From Callorhinus ursinus (lineage: Eukaryota; Chordata; Mammalia; Carnivora; Otariidae): DNA of 64,000 bases. This document shows, piece by piece, positions 23,760-36,606 of the stretch. The notes under the pieces are model-generated. The model was not told the DNA's origin, ran no database searches, and saw only the letters and a list, made by a program, of their open reading frames with translations. Positions within the stretch are counted from its first letter, which is position 1. Each line of letters begins with the position of its first letter. A program made the translations under genes and the position numbers. The DNA is taken from assembly GCF_003265705.1 (NCBI RefSeq), contig NW_020313285.1, forward strand, positions 19,988,711 to 20,052,710, given 5' to 3'.

Positions 23760-24779
23760 AGGACCATATTTAACTGCCCAGCAATATGTAACCTCTAAAG
23801 ACTGAAGTTACTAAATACAGCCTTTTGGGACCTTTCTCTATACTAGGTTAAGTTTAGAGATACTATGGAAAGAATCATATGAATGGTATGTACACAGCTG
23901 ACTGAACTGAGAATGGGTGTTCATTTTATATAGTGAAAGGCAAAACGGCTCTGAAAAATTGAACCAACTTTTTGGTAAGAGATTGAAAATGAAACCTTTT
24001 GGTCACTAGAAAACCTGTTTTCAAAGGTATTGCATGTTCTCTTGGAGTTCACATAACATATGCTAATATGTGCAAACTAGAAAAAGTATAGTATCTTACT
24101 GGTTTTTTTGTATACATAATTAGAAATTCTTTCATAACCAAGGACTTAAGTGAAGACAGTGAAATGAATCTGTTGCTGTATCCCAAGCACTCGGATACTT
24201 TCATTTCAGTGTGGATCAAGGTGTCATTTTGAACCTGATATATTCTACAGGAAAGTTTACAGGAGAAAATTGATCTATCATATGGGCTCAATAAACAGTT
24301 TTAATCCCAATATAACAATTTTATTTAGAAATCTAAATGTTAAATATTAAGGAAGTGGATGCGTGAAATAGAGTTGGGCTCTTAAAAAGTGTGTGTATGG
24401 TGTATACATACATGCACACACACGCATACTGTGTTCTAGTGATTAGTGTGGCAGAAATGTCCTAATGAAAATTTAAAAAGCTTTGGGGTAAGGCTGCCAT
24501 AATAAACATAAGTTTTTTTACAATAGTAGTAAACAGTTCATATCTGTTGACTTATTTAGCTCAGTTGAGAGAAGAAAGGTTTAAAGTAGATGAAGATGTT
24601 AATGAGATATGTTAATGGTACAGAAAATCAATTTGAAAATGAACATATTGAACAGGATTATCCTTGGTCTCTGAAACCGTATAATCTTGTGATAACATAA
24701 TGATTTGAATATTTTGGAGAAGTTAGAGATACGGGGAACAATAGAAAAGATCTTTAAGAGAAGAATAGCCCTTGGTGGG

Positions 24780-25045
24780 AGGCTTTCTTTGTAGGAGGCA
24801 TTGTGTAGTGTTTAGGAGTGTAGGTGGAGCTGGACTGCTAGGGTTCAGTTCCTGGCTCCATTTCTTATCTATAGAAATAAGCAAGTCACATTTAATTTCC
24901 CTCTGCCTGTTCTCTCATCTGTGAAATGAGAATAATGTAATTTACCTGATATGGCTGTTTTGAGATTTTAATCATTTTTGGTCTCTCAGGGTAAGGTCCT
25001 TAACGGTGCTTGACATAGTGTTCAATAAATGTTAGTAGTTTATTA
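24780..25045 (+). repeat. MIR SINE (sense), nearly full length
   Basis: Motifs in MIR order: 'gtgtagtgtttaggagtgtagg', 'ctgctagggttcagttcctggctcc', 'ataagcaagtcacatttaatttccctctgcctg', 'tcatctgtgaaatgagaataatg', 'gctgttttgagatttta' and the end 'ggtgcttgacatagtgttcaataaatg'. Confidence 0.85.
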
Positions 25046-25373
25046 CTATTACCATTATTATCATTGTCATCATCAAAGGAACTGATTCTGTAGAAAGGAA
25101 GCTGTTGGATTCCTTGAAATAGCTACATTCTTTTAAGAAAGTCAGGTGTCTAAAAGTCTATAAGTAACTTTTCAAGATCATTTTTGTGCTTTTGTCTGTA
25201 TAGTCGGGAACATGCAGACCATGTTCTGTGCTTTGTATAGAGAATTTCCAGCACAGCAGTGGAGAGGTTCATAAGGATAACTAAGTCATCAAGAGAAGCT
25301 CATGCCACATGTAGGTTTTCCCGAACTAATGATAATTGGTTCTAAAAAAGCCCATTTAAAATGAAACCATTTA

Positions 25374-25516
25374 GGGGCATCTGGGTGGCTCAGTTGATTA
25401 AGCAGCTGCTTTCGGCTTAGGTCATGATCTCAGGGTCCTGGGATCGAGTCCCTCGTCGGGCTCCCTGCTCAGTGGGGAGCCTGCTTCTCCCTCTCCCTCT
25501 GCCTCTCCTCCCGCTG

Positions 25517-25559
<43 letters not shown>

Positions 25560-25605
25560 TGCTCACTCTCCCTCTCTCTCTCAAATAAATAAAATCTTAA
25601 AAAAA
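25374..25605 (+). mobile_element. CanSINE (sense)
   Basis: Head 'ggggcatctgggtggctcagttgattaagcagctgctttcggc', long (CT)n at 25520-25555, tail 'aaataaataaaatcttaaaaaaa'. An 11-bp duplication, GAAACCATTTA, lies at 25363-25373 and 25606-25616. Confidence 0.95.
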
Positions 25606-25776
25606 GAAACCATTTAAAATTTGATCAATATTTTAAACTAAATTGTGAATAGAAGGTCTGGTTGGGACTTTATCTTCAAAAATTAAAATTTTAGAAAAAC
25701 ATTAGGTTATAATTGTAAACATGTATTCTTACAGTGAACAAAGAATGAATCAAGTTTGATGGATAGGCGTATTTTT

Positions 25777-25777
<1 letters not shown>

Positions 25778-25814
<37 letters not shown>

Positions 25815-26011
25815 GAGAGTGCATGAGCCAGAGGTGGGGGGCGGGGGGGGGGGGGGGGGGGGGGACAGAGGGAGAGAGAGAATCCTAAGCAGGCAGGCTT
25901 CACACACAGTGTGGTTGCTGACGCGGGGGTCGGTCTCACGACCCGAAGATCATGACCTGAGCCAAAATTAAGAGTCAGATGCTCAACCAGCTGAACACTC
26001 AAGCGCCCCTA
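25778..26011 (-). mobile_element. Older CanSINE with long T and G tracts
   Basis: The tail is a run of about 32 T (25779-25810). A G-rich interval follows, including about 22 consecutive G (25843-25864), then 'aagcaggcaggcttcacacacagtg', 'gaagatcatgacctgagccaaaattaagag' and the head 'ctgaacactcaagcgcccc'. An imperfect duplication, ATAGG(C/T)GTA then T-rich, flanks it (25763 and 26012). Confidence 0.88.
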
Positions 26012-26639
26012 ATAGGTGTAATTTTTTTCACAGTAATTTAATAGCGTGATAGGCATCCTTTATGTTTGTCATTTGTGCTACTAAGATAAAGGGCATTTTA
26101 ATTTTTTTTACAAAAATATCCATAAAAAATAAACATTGATTTTACTAAGGACCAGTGTTAATCCTTTGATAGTGAAGCTCTTCTCTTTTCACAGAGAGGC
26201 TTGCTTAATGTAATTGTAAAAGTGGTGAATTCCCCAAGCTCATTTTTCCTCATCAGAGCAAACTCACTGCAGGAGTACCGTCCATCTTGGCCATATTTCA
26301 TCAGTCCCGTGCCTGTGGGTCTCTCGGAGGCAAAGGGAACCGCAAGTCTGAGCCTTAGGCTGCTTGCTGTGCCATGAGTGATAAAGTCCTTTGTCTCTGG
26401 CTCACGAGTCTTGTGGCCTTTGTCAGAATCCATGAAACAGCAAATTAACTTGCTTGCTTGTGCGGCTGGTAGGGTAAAATTAAATCCCAGACCCTACATT
26501 TTTGGGCACTTTTAACAAACTTTGTGAAATCATACCATATTTTGCAAACTTTGCACTTTCACTGGTGGTTTTTAAGTCATTATGGTGAAGGAGATGGTAG
26601 TGAATGGGAACCAGTTTTTAAGTCACCAGTTCACCAACA

Positions 26640-27290
26640 CGTTTTTTAAAGACTTTTTTATAAATCTTATGTGTATAGCTCAGTGAACTTTTACTTACTT
26701 GTACATCTGTGTCATCATCACCCAAATCAAGTTATAGAATATTTCTTTCTCCCCGCAAGGCTCTCTCTTGTCCCCACTTAGTAACCTTCTTGTCTCTGAT
26801 GACATAGGTTAGTTTTGCCTGTTTTTGAGAAGGAATGATACGTAATCTTTTATATCTGATTTCTTCATTATTATATCTCTGTGATATGTCTGTGTGATTC
26901 ATCCATGTTTTTCATACGTTTAGTTCTTTGACATTGCTGCGAAGTATTCTGTTCTTTGAATTTATTACTATGATTTTTTGTCCCCCTCCACTGTTAATGG
27001 ATATTTGGGTTATTTCCAGTTTGGGCCTAGTAAAAATAAAGTTACTCTGAACACGTACTTGTCTTTCGATGACAGTAGCACTTGTTTTTGTCGGATATAT
27101 ACCTAGGGATGGAATTGCTGGGTCATAGGGATTTGTGTGTAAATATAGAGTGATATTTCAGTTTTCTTTAAAAATTTTTTTTCTGATAACTAATAATGTT
27201 GAGGCTGTTTGACCATCTAATAGCCACTGTGATATTTTCTTATGTGAAATACCTGATCAGTTCTTTTGCTTATTCATCAGTAAATTTTTA
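26640..27290 (-). repeat. Old L1 (L1M/HAL1-like) 3' region, antisense
   Basis: It resembles the antisense 3' region of old mammalian L1s: 'tgtatagctcagtgaacttttacttac', 'tcatcatcacccaaatcaagttatagaatatttc', 'ttgctgcgaagtattctgttc', 'ggatatttgggttatttccagtttgggc' and 'atatacctagggatggaattgctgggtcata'. The same series recurs around 43650-44220. Confidence 0.7.
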
Positions 27291-27539
27291 TGATGAATTT
27301 TGTTACTTTTTTTTTTTAACTTTGTGCGACTTAGATAATGAGTACTTGGATTGCTTGCTCATACCATTTATGCAGTTTGCAAAGTTATAAAATTTTTGGA
27401 AAGAATACCCTGAGAAGTGTCTGAAATTTTTAATCATTTAATACTTAAAGAGTTGAGTACATGGTTTGTCCCTACTCCTTTCCCAGTGCTAGTTTTAAGA
27501 AAACACTAATATTGAGTCTTAGGTTTTTGGAATCTGACA

Positions 27540-27980
27540 CCCATTCTTTTTTCTGAAACCAGTCTCTTGAAGTTGAGCTAATGACATCCTCATTCACCAG
27601 TCATTGGCCTTTTCTTTGTTCTCATTCTTTTTAAACTCTGCCTTTTCTATGATACTCTGCAATACCAGTGTATCTGATTGTAAGCCTCTCCTTTTAATAA
27701 TTCAGTGGTAACTTTTTCTCTTCCCTACCAGTGTTCCCTAATATGCAGGTGTTTTCATGCCACCCTTTTCTTTCTGTTGAAAACCCACTTTTTATTACTG
27801 TTTCAGCTCTTTGTGCAAATCTTAAGTTTCTTTCTCATCTATTCCTTGCTAAACCTGTATCTCCAGTCATGACCTTTTTCCAGTAGAGTTTGCCATCGTC
27901 TCTACTGACTAAACTACTTTCTGAGTGTCCTTATTTCTGCAAATGGAGTTATCATTATCTTAGTCACCTGGGTTAAAATT
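27540..27980 (+). repeat. Possible LINE-2 fragment
   Basis: Pyrimidine-rich text such as 'ctcttgaagttgagctaatgacatcctcattc' and 'taagcctctccttttaataattcagtgg' recalls sense L2, but it is too diverged for a firm call. Confidence 0.35.
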
Positions 27981-28363
27981 TGAAGTTATCTTTAATTTCA
28001 AGGTACAGTTGATAGAAAAATCAATGACCATTCATTAAATGCTCCTTTAATATGTGGTATGATGAATGGAATGGTGCCAGGTGCTGAAGGCTTCCTCCTG
28101 GAAAGATTTTGTATTCCGTTTGGAAAGTTAAGATATGTTCTTATCACTGTTTTATTAATTTTTATGATATTCAGTGACCATAGCCTCTTTAGAATCAGGT
28201 GGTGAAGGAATTCTTCACCAGAGGGAGTGGCCTTGAGCTTATCATTAAGAATGACTTCAGATTTCTCTTGGATGGGCAAAAGTACAGGAATTTGGGCTGG
28301 ATCAGAAAGTGTGTATAGTGGTATAGTGGTATATGTTATGTTAGGTTGGTACTAGATCCAGCC

Positions 28364-28529
28364 TTTTTTTTTTTTTTTTTTTTAAAGAAAGGGAGTGGGA
28401 GAGAAAGCGAGAATGTTAAGCAGGCTCCATGCCCAGTGTGGAGCCCGATGCAGGGCTTGATTCCACAACCCTGAGATCAGGACCTGAGCCAAAATCAAGA
28501 GCTGGGTGCTTAACCCACCCAGGTGCTCC
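28364..28529 (-). mobile_element. Older CanSINE (antisense)
   Basis: Long T run, then 'aagcaggctccatgcccagtgtggagcccgatgcagggcttgattcc', 'gacctgagccaaaatcaagagctgg' and a partly deleted head 'taacccacccaggtgctcc'. The duplication AGATCCAGCC lies at 28354-28363 and 28530-28539. Confidence 0.9.
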
Positions 28530-28668
28530 AGATCCAGCCATTTTTTTGAGTCTTGATTCTTTTTCCTTTGAATACTAAATCTCATAATTCATGTTTGAAT
28601 AGCACTTTTTAGTTTATAAAGCATCTGTCGTGTGTGTGTTGACACATATGTGCACGTATATTTTATTA

Positions 28669-28886
28669 TTTTTTAAAAGATTTTATTTATTTTAGAGTGA
28701 GAAAGAGAATGTGCATGTGAGCAGGTGGGATGGGGCAGAGGGAGAGGGAGAGAGAATCTTAAGTAGGCTCCGTGCTCAGTGTGGAGCCCGACCTGGGTCT
28801 CTATCTCATGACCCTGAGATCATGACCTGAGCTTTGAAACCAAGAGTTGGTTGTTTAACTGACTTAGCCACCCAGGCACCCCTAAC
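28669..28886 (-). mobile_element. Older CanSINE (antisense)
   Basis: 'ttttttaaaagattttatttattttagagtgagaaag', 'aagtaggctccgtgctcagtgtggagcccgacc', 'gaccctgagatcatgacctgagc' and 'gacttagccacccaggcacccc'. The duplication ATATTTTATTA lies at 28658-28668 and 28887-28897. Confidence 0.9.
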
Positions 28887-29339
28887 ATATTTTATTACTT
28901 CAATTTTTTAGTCACTTAAGAACCGTCACCCCTTTTTTACAGAAGAATTAGTAGACTTAGAGTGATACCTGGTTTTGGTTTTATATCTTGTAAAGGACAG
29001 AATCTGATCATTTTCTGTTTTATCACACTACTTTTTAAAAATTAAAAATTTTGAATATTTTGAGTTATGAAATATTCTAACATAAGAAGAGAGAATATAA
29101 CATCTGATGACTTGCCAATTTTTTAAAATCTGGTTTTAAAATACTGAAGCTTTTTCCATTCTTCATCCTTCTTTCCTTTTAGCAGTTGAAACCAGTACTC
29201 ATTGTCCTGAGGTTGGTATGTATCATTTTTATCCATGCTTTTATTCTCTTACCATATCTGTGCATATCCATAAATACAATATTTTGTTTTAACTTTTATA
29301 CTAGGTTGCTCTGGTAAAGGAATGTATATTTTTCCAAGT

Positions 29340-29965
29340 TGCTTTTCTTTAGTTCACTCATTCACTACTTCCTTGCTCACTCACTTAATAAATAGGCACT
29401 GTTCTCAGTCCAGGGGAATTTGATGATGGATAAGGAAGATGAAGCTACCTGCCTACTAACATGTCAGTGAGGAAGACCTATAATAAGTAAATAAAATTGA
29501 TAGTTGATCAGGTTAGGATAAACACCATGAAAGAAAAGTGAGCAGGATCAGGGAGGAGAGAATGATGCGGGAGTGTGATGTATGCTGTTTTAGATAAAGT
29601 GGCCAGGGAAGTACTTTTTCAAGAAGTGACATTTGAGCAGCTGAATTAATTGAAAGAGTAGCATGTTAAATAAGATCAGGGAGAATGCAGGGGAGGAAAC
29701 ATCAAGTGCAAAGGCCTTAAGGTAGAAATGACCTTGGAGCACTTGAGAAATGGAAAGGAGTGGTTAAGTGCAAAGTTAGGTAGGAGAATGGTAAGAAATG
29801 ACTTTGATGGAAAGCCAAAGGCCAGCTCATGTAGGCCCTATAAAGTGATGTTAAGGAACTTAGATGTGAGTGTAATGGGAAACCACTGAACAATTTTTGA
29901 GCAGAGGAATGACATAGTTTGACATGCTTGCAAGATTGCTTTTATACTAGAATTCTGTGTAGTAG
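29340..29965 (-). repeat. LINE-2 (antisense)
   Basis: 'aataggcactgttctcagtccagggg', 'aagtggccagggaagtactttttcaagaagtgacatttgagc', 'aacatcaagtgcaaaggccttaaggtag', 'gccagctcatgtaggccctataaag' and 'gaaaccactgaacaatttttgagcagaggaatgacatag' reproduce antisense L2 block order. Confidence 0.85.
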
Positions 29966-30199
29966 AAAAAAGAATGTGGAAGCACTTTCTATATTGGAAT
30001 GGGAAGATCTTGAGCATATATGGTACATATGTTTTTCTGTACCTTTTTCTTTTTAGAATACCACTATGTAAAAAAAGGTTTTATGTATATATTTGTATTT
30101 GTTTGTATTTGTGTTAAATTTGTCCGTAGGGACATGAAAGACAAATACAGAGGGATTACCTGTGAGAAGGGGAATTGGTTGATGATGGGGAGAAAAATG

Positions 30200-30790
30200 G
30201 GAAGGAAACTGAGCACTCTATGCTTTTTTGTATATCCAGAAATTTTTTTAAAATCATACAGAAGTGTGAACACATCTTAAGTATCCCACCAGCTGGATTT
30301 TCACAAACTGAGCTCTCCCATATAATTACCCAGAGGAGAAGCAGGACTTTACCAGGATGGCAGAAACTCAGTTTTCCTTCTAGTTAATACCCTTCCTTTC
30401 AAAGGGAAACCACCATCCTGACCTCTAAGATAGCATACATTAGTCTTACCTCCTCATTGTACTGGCACTCATAACTCCGTTCTATTCACAATTTGTTTTA
30501 GGTTATTTACTATTTTTATTTTAGTATTATGCAAGTAATGCATTAATAGATTCCCTTTGTGAAAAGGTTAAAATAATACAGAAATATATAAAACAAATCA
30601 CAGGACCCCTTTCTCTCGCCTTTCCCCCATTCCATGCCTCTCCCCCATTCCATGCCTCTCCCCAAAGGTAACTGCATGATGAATTTAGTATGTAGCCTTC
30701 TAGTCCTTGTTCTTTGTGTATACACAGAAATAACTCCCCCCGCCTTTTTTTTTTGGTTAATGTATAATATGGTTAGTACTTGATGATGAT
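30200..30790. repeat. Old L1-like remnants with a duplicated C-rich 20-mer
   Basis: 'gggaaaccaccatcctgacctctaagatagcatacattag' resembles old antisense L1 3' sequence. Near 30620-30664 the unit 'cccccattccatgcctct' occurs twice in tandem. The rest is AT-rich and unassigned. Confidence 0.45.
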
Positions 30791-30899
30791 GATGACGATG
30801 AGGATAGTGAGATTAATAGTTAACATTAAGCACTGTCTAGTGGTTAACTACCATCTAGTGTCTGGTCTTCGAGCTTCTCTCCTCTTGTCCCTTTCCTCA

Positions 30900-31500
30900 G
30901 CTTAATCTCTCCATTGTTCATATATTCTCTCTCCCACACACATGCACTACCCCGTCTGGTCTCCATTATGTTCCAGTGCTCAGTTAGCCAGACCTATCTA
31001 TTCTCTATTTTAGGAAATGCTCTATTCATGTCTGCCCACATATTTTGTTGTTGTTGTTTGTGTCCCTGTGCCTTTGAAATTTCTCTTGTCTTAGACAAGC
31101 CAGTGATATTTTGGTTTACTTTGTTACCTTTACTCTCTGGTCCAGATGGCTTTTATCCTATGTCCTTGATGTAGCTACAGCTGAGCTCAGCTCTTTTAGC
31201 ACATAACACTCCACAGTCTGTGACCTGTTACTGACAAATACACTTTCAGTCTTTACTTATTTTCTTTAGTTTAATGTAGCCAGTTTTGCCTACCTGACAA
31301 AAATTATCCCATGTAGCGTTGGAAATCCATCCACACAGAAGGAGTATTACTTTACTTCTGTGCACCTTTGCACCCTTGGTTCTAGGTTCTAACCATGGTT
31401 CATAGCAGTCTGGATAGCCAGAGCTGGTTGATCAGCATCCAGAACAGTGCTTGGCATTTACTAGGTCTCAGTAAGTGTATGTTGAATGAATGAATCAGTT
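30900..31500 (+). repeat. LINE-2 fragment (sense)
   Basis: It shows 'tctggtctccattatgttccagtgctcagttagccagacc' and terminates with 'gaacagtgcttggcatttactaggtctcagtaagtgtatgttgaatgaatgaatcag', the typical L2/MIR tail. Confidence 0.55.
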
Positions 31501-32769
31501 GGCTCTTAACATGAAGCATCATTTGGTGTGACTTTTTTTTTTTTAAAGCACCATCATGGCAGTTCACAATGTATGGCACATAGCAAGCAATTAATTCTTA
31601 TTTGTTGAATTTAACTCAGTTTTATTTTAATTTATGTTTATCTGGATTTTAACTGAACACAAGTATTCTTTTCTGGGAAGATGGATCCCAATCCAGAATG
31701 GTCTTGATGCCAGAGTTTGGTAGAAATTTGTCAAAGGCAGAGCTGCAGCATTATTTGCAATTTTAGGCCCAAGAAAAGAAGCCTCTTGGCTTCTAATTTG
31801 TTACTGACATCCTTTTTCCAAACATTACTCCTGCTGTTTCACTAGCCGCTCATTGTCTGTAGTTGGCTGTGTAGTGACCACAGGGAATTGTACCCGTTCT
31901 TATCAGTGCAGTGCCTCTGCACATCACTTCCTCTTGTCATCATCTCCAAGAGCTTTGTAAGGGTGCAGTGGGGTGGTCTGCCTAGAGCAGGTTCTTTAAC
32001 TTAACATGCCTAAAATACCACAGAAGGCAATAGCAATTATAAAATTAAACTATCCTTTTCTGGGTTAAACTTTGAATTTATTCTCTTTAAATCTATTCAG
32101 CATTTTTAGTTTTACAAATAGATACTTCCCATTTTTCTGGCAGTTATGTGTGTTATGATTTATCTGAGGATTTGTTATCTCTTATGAAAAACCTAATATA
32201 AAATTTGATAAAATTTGCATCTACTAATGTGACTTAAATAGGACTATAGCTTTTGTCCAAACCTTGTAAGTTTGCGAAACACTTTACGGAGAATAATGAC
32301 CTTAGGAAAGAGTTAGATTTCTCTGAAGACTGTGTTGACATTAGAGGACATACTGTGTTCAAAATTGACAGGGCATGTGACATGGGTTTCAGTGAAGAGG
32401 GTTTCAGTGAAGGGTTTCAGAATCAAACCTTAGAAGGGCATTTGGGGGCTTATTGGCCTAAGGAAAGGAAATGAAAGTCTAGAGGCTTGTTAGGAAAGTA
32501 CAGAGGAGAGGAGGTAGAGCAATCTGTTTTTGCTTTTGGTGGTTATTTGGCATTGCCAGTGAGTTACTTGTTCATGTTAGGAAGAAAGGAAGTAAGTGGT
32601 CACAGGACTTTAGGGAAAATTTCTCTTTCTAGACTTAGGTTTTTGTTTTACTTTGTAATGCTTTTCTGCTCTTATTTAAAAATAACATACTTTCCAATTA
32701 TATTTAGATGTATGTTAATTGCATTCATTTAAGTTAGGGGTCTTACCCTTTTCCCTCTTTCTCTTTCAG
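31500..32769. other. Intron 1, 3' end with splice acceptor
   Basis: Mostly unassigned AT-rich intron. It ends in a strong pyrimidine tract and acceptor 'cccttttccctctttctctttcag' with AG at 32768-32769. Confidence 0.7.
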
Positions 32770-33412
<643 letters not shown>

Positions 33413-33638
33413 TAAAAGGCTGTATTAGCCTTGTGTTTTCTTCTTAAAGATTTTAATCTTGGAAAAAATAGTGGATTTTGAATTTAGCTTTTTATATAGC
33501 TCCCAAGTATCTAATTCTAATTCATGTTCACTGTAAGCAGTCAGTCCTATGTATATGAATCAGTCAGTGTCAGTCGTATGCATGCTCTGCCTTTCCCATG
33601 GATGACATGTCTCTGTTTTATCTAAAACCCAAGTTTCA

Positions 33639-33824
33639 GGGGCGCCTGCGTGGCTCAGTCGTTAAGCGCCTGCCTTCGGCTCGGGTCATGAACCCAGGGC
33701 CCTGGGATCGAGCCCCACGTTGGGCTCCCTGCTCAGCGGGAGGCCTGCTTCTCCCTCTCCCACTCCCCCTCACTGTGTCTCTCTCTGTCAAATAAGTAAA
33801 TAAAATCTTTAAAAAAAAAAAAAA
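33639..33824 (+). mobile_element. CanSINE (sense), about 300 bp after coding exon 1
   Basis: Head 'ggggcgcctgcgtggctcagtcgttaagcgcctgccttcggctcggg', body 'cgagccccacgttgggctccctgctcagcggg', tail 'aaataagtaaataaaatctttaaaa'. The flanking repeat TAAAACC(C/T)AAG lies at 33622-33632 and 33825-33835. Confidence 0.95.
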
Positions 33825-33849
33825 TAAAACCTAAGCTCCATATGTGTGC

Positions 33850-35515
33850 TACATCCCACTCCTTTTTGTGTACTCAAGAACTTTGTTCCTACAGTTACCA
33901 CCCCTCTCCCCAGGATTACATTTTCCCTCTCTCTTAGACCATTTCTGTCAGCACATAAGCATATCCTGCTACTGCCCATCCTAAAACAGAAGTTAAAAAA
34001 GAATTCTGGTCCCGACTTCATTCACATCCCCTCATCCCCAGTCGGCTGTACTGTGTCTTTGAGTCCTTTTATAGGAGTCTCCATTTTTTTGTCTCTATGT
34101 TACCTTCCTCCTGTTCTTTCTGTACACCCCTCCTCTTAGTCTGTCTTCCCTACCCTTTGACTTGTCAAGATCACTGGCGACTGCCTTCTGGATGGAGTGG
34201 TCATTCTCAGTCCTCATTTCACTTGCCCTCTCACCGTCATTTGATATGCTTTCTTTCCCTCCCCCTCACAACTTTTTCTTTATTGGCTTCTGAAACATGA
34301 CACTCTTCTGGTTCTCCTATTTCACTGGCTCTTTTTGCTTAGTCTCTTTGTTGGCTTCTTTTCCTGTTTTCACGTGACTCAGTCCCTAGACCTTTTCTAC
34401 ATCCATATTTTACCTCTATGGGCTCTCATGCTGTCACATGTAAAACTGTAAGCTCATGCTCACATTTTGAACTCCAGAGTGAACTTCTCCTTTGAGTTTT
34501 AGACTTCTGTATTCAGTTGCTCACTTGACATCTCCATTTGAATGTCTCATAAACATACCAGATTCAACATGTCTAAATAGGGCTTTTGATTTTTTTTTTC
34601 CCCCACCAGTTCCTTTTTACCTCCAGTTTTCCCTGTTGAGGTAAATGGCACCAGCATTCATGTAATTGCTGCCTAGAAGTTATTTTTTATTTCTCTCTTT
34701 GAAGTCCTCATTTGAGCTATGAGCAAATGCTGTTTGCTGTACCTTCAAAATACTCTCTTAATAATGTCCCCTTTTACCATCTCTAACACCACTATTGTAG
34801 GACAGACCATCATCATCTTCCGCCTTAAGCAGTGTTCTAATTGGTCTCTCTGCCTCTTTTCTTTCCCTCCAGCCCATTCTGTTTTCTGCACAGCAGCCAG
34901 AGCGCTCTTTAGAAAATAGCAAGTCATGGGGTGCCTGGGTGGCTCAGTCAGTTAAGTATCCCAGCTCTTGGTTTCAGCTCAGGTCATGATCTCAGGGTCA
35001 TGAAATTGAGCCCCGTGTCAGGCTCCGTGCTCAGTGGGGAGTCTGCTTGAGATTCTCTCTCTTTATCTAAAATAAATCAGTCTTTAAAAAAAGAATATAC
35101 CAAATCATGTCTGTGCCTGCTCAAAACACTTAAGACTTTTATCACACTTAGAACAGATTTCTAAAGACCCTACGTAACCTCTCTTCAGACTTCCTCTGTC
35201 CCATGGACTTGGCCTACTCCTGCATCTAGACTTACTTACTCCCTTCCTTCCTTCCTTCCTTTCTTTTTTTTTATTTCTTCTACCTAACTCTCTCCCATGA
35301 TCTTTTCATGGTACATTTTCTCACTCTGTTCAGTCCTTGCTCAAATACCCCCATCACTACTTGATGCTGTGTTCGATATTTATTTTATTTATTGACTCAT
35401 GCAAGCAGGAACTTCCTCTGTCTCATTCTGTAGTGCATCACCAGTGCCTAGAATAGTAGTATGATCTGGCACTTAGTAGGTGGTGCACAGTAAATATTTT
35501 TTTAATGAATGAATT
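33850..35515 (+). repeat. LINE-2 (sense), split by a CanSINE
   Basis: L2 order is visible: 'ctaattggtctctctgcctc', 'cccattctgttttctgcacagcagccagagcgctcttt', then after the SINE 'caaatcatgtctgtgcctgctcaaaacac', 'agaccctacgtaacc', 'tcatggtacattttctcactctgttcagtccttgctcaaatacc' and the tail 'catcaccagtgcctagaatagtag...agtaaatatttttttaatgaatgaatt'. Confidence 0.8.
34929..35091 (+). mobile_element. CanSINE (sense), short older form, inside L2
   Basis: Head 'ggtgcctgggtggctcagtcagttaagtatcccagctcttgg', then 'aaattgagccccgtgtcaggctccgtgctcagtggggag' and tail 'aaaataaatcagtctttaaaaaaag'. An imperfect 18-bp duplication (34911-34928 against 35092-35109) ends in CAA(G/A)TCATG. Confidence 0.9.
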
Positions 35516-35529
35516 ATATAAGCTGAGAT

Positions 35530-36055
35530 ACTAGTTGGGTGCATTAGTTATCTTTTGCCGCATAACAGATTAAGTAAGTGGCTTAATACACATTTATTAT
35601 TTCACAGTTTCTGTGGGACAGGAGTCCAGATGTGGCTTGAGTCCTCTGCTAGGCTATATTTAAGGTGTTGGTCAAGGCTTGGGTCTCATGTAAGGCTCAG
35701 CTGGGGAAGGATCTGCTTCCCAGCTCATGTGATTGTTAATGGGGTTCAGTTCCTTGTGGGCTGTTGGACTCTTCTTGCTGGTTGTTGACTAGAGGCTGCC
35801 TTCATTTGTTTGCCACCTTTTTCATAGTAGCTCACATTTGTGGAAGCTTACTTCTTCAAAGACAGTAAGAAGAGAGAGGGTCTTCTTGATAGAAGGGCAT
35901 TATATTCTTATATTGTATCATCACATAACATCCTATCACCTTTGCCATGTTCTATTGGTGAGCAGAAAGTCAGAGATAATACCTTGAAAGGGAGAGGATT
36001 ATGCAGGGGTGTATACTGAGAAGCAGGAATCATGGTGGCCACCTTAGAGAACGTC
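35530..36055 (+). repeat. Unassigned mid-age interspersed repeat, copy B
   Basis: Starts 'tgcattagttatcttttgccgcataacagattaag...gtggcttaatacacatttattatttcacag' and ends with 'gcaggaatcatggtggccacctt'. It has the same opening and orientation as 5166-5625, but its internal match is stronger to a recalled repeat consensus than to copy A. I do not assign the family name. Confidence 0.5.
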
Positions 36056-36425
36056 TCCCATGCTGGATTTCACATGGAGATAATAAGAGCCTGGTATGGT
36101 AAAAAGGCTCTGGAAATAACATTGGGTATGGAGACTAGCTAAAAGAATGGCAGTGATGGTGCTATCAGGGATAAAAGACCCATGCATGAAATTTTAGTAT
36201 ATCAGGGTTAAAAAAGATTCTGAAGGCTCCCAGAGAGAAAAGACAGGACATATAGAAAGGACTGGAAGTGGGAATGTTGAGTTTCTCAGAGCAGTTCTGG
36301 ATTCTAGAAGACAGTGAAGCAGTGCCCCTAAAATTGAGAGAGGAAAAGTTTATTCTGCAATCTGCAGACAAACAAAAGACAAGATATTTTCATATATGCA
36401 AGGACTAAAAATTTATCTCTGACCC

Positions 36426-36606
36426 TTTTTTTTTTTAATTCTTATTTGAGAGGGAAGGAATCAGCAGGGGGATAGGCAGATAGAGAGGGAGAAGCAGGTT
36501 TCCCTCTAAGCAGGGAGCCCGATGCGGGGCTTGATCCCAGGACCCCGGGATCCATGACCCGAGTTGAAGGCAGATGCTTAACCTTCTGAGCCACCCAGGC
36601 GCGCCC
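36426..36606 (-). mobile_element. CanSINE (antisense)
   Basis: T-run, 'aattcttatttgagagggaagg', 'gaagcaggtttccctctaagcagggagcccgatgcggggcttgatccc' and head 'ctgagccacccaggcgcgccccc'. No clean target duplication was located. Confidence 0.9.
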
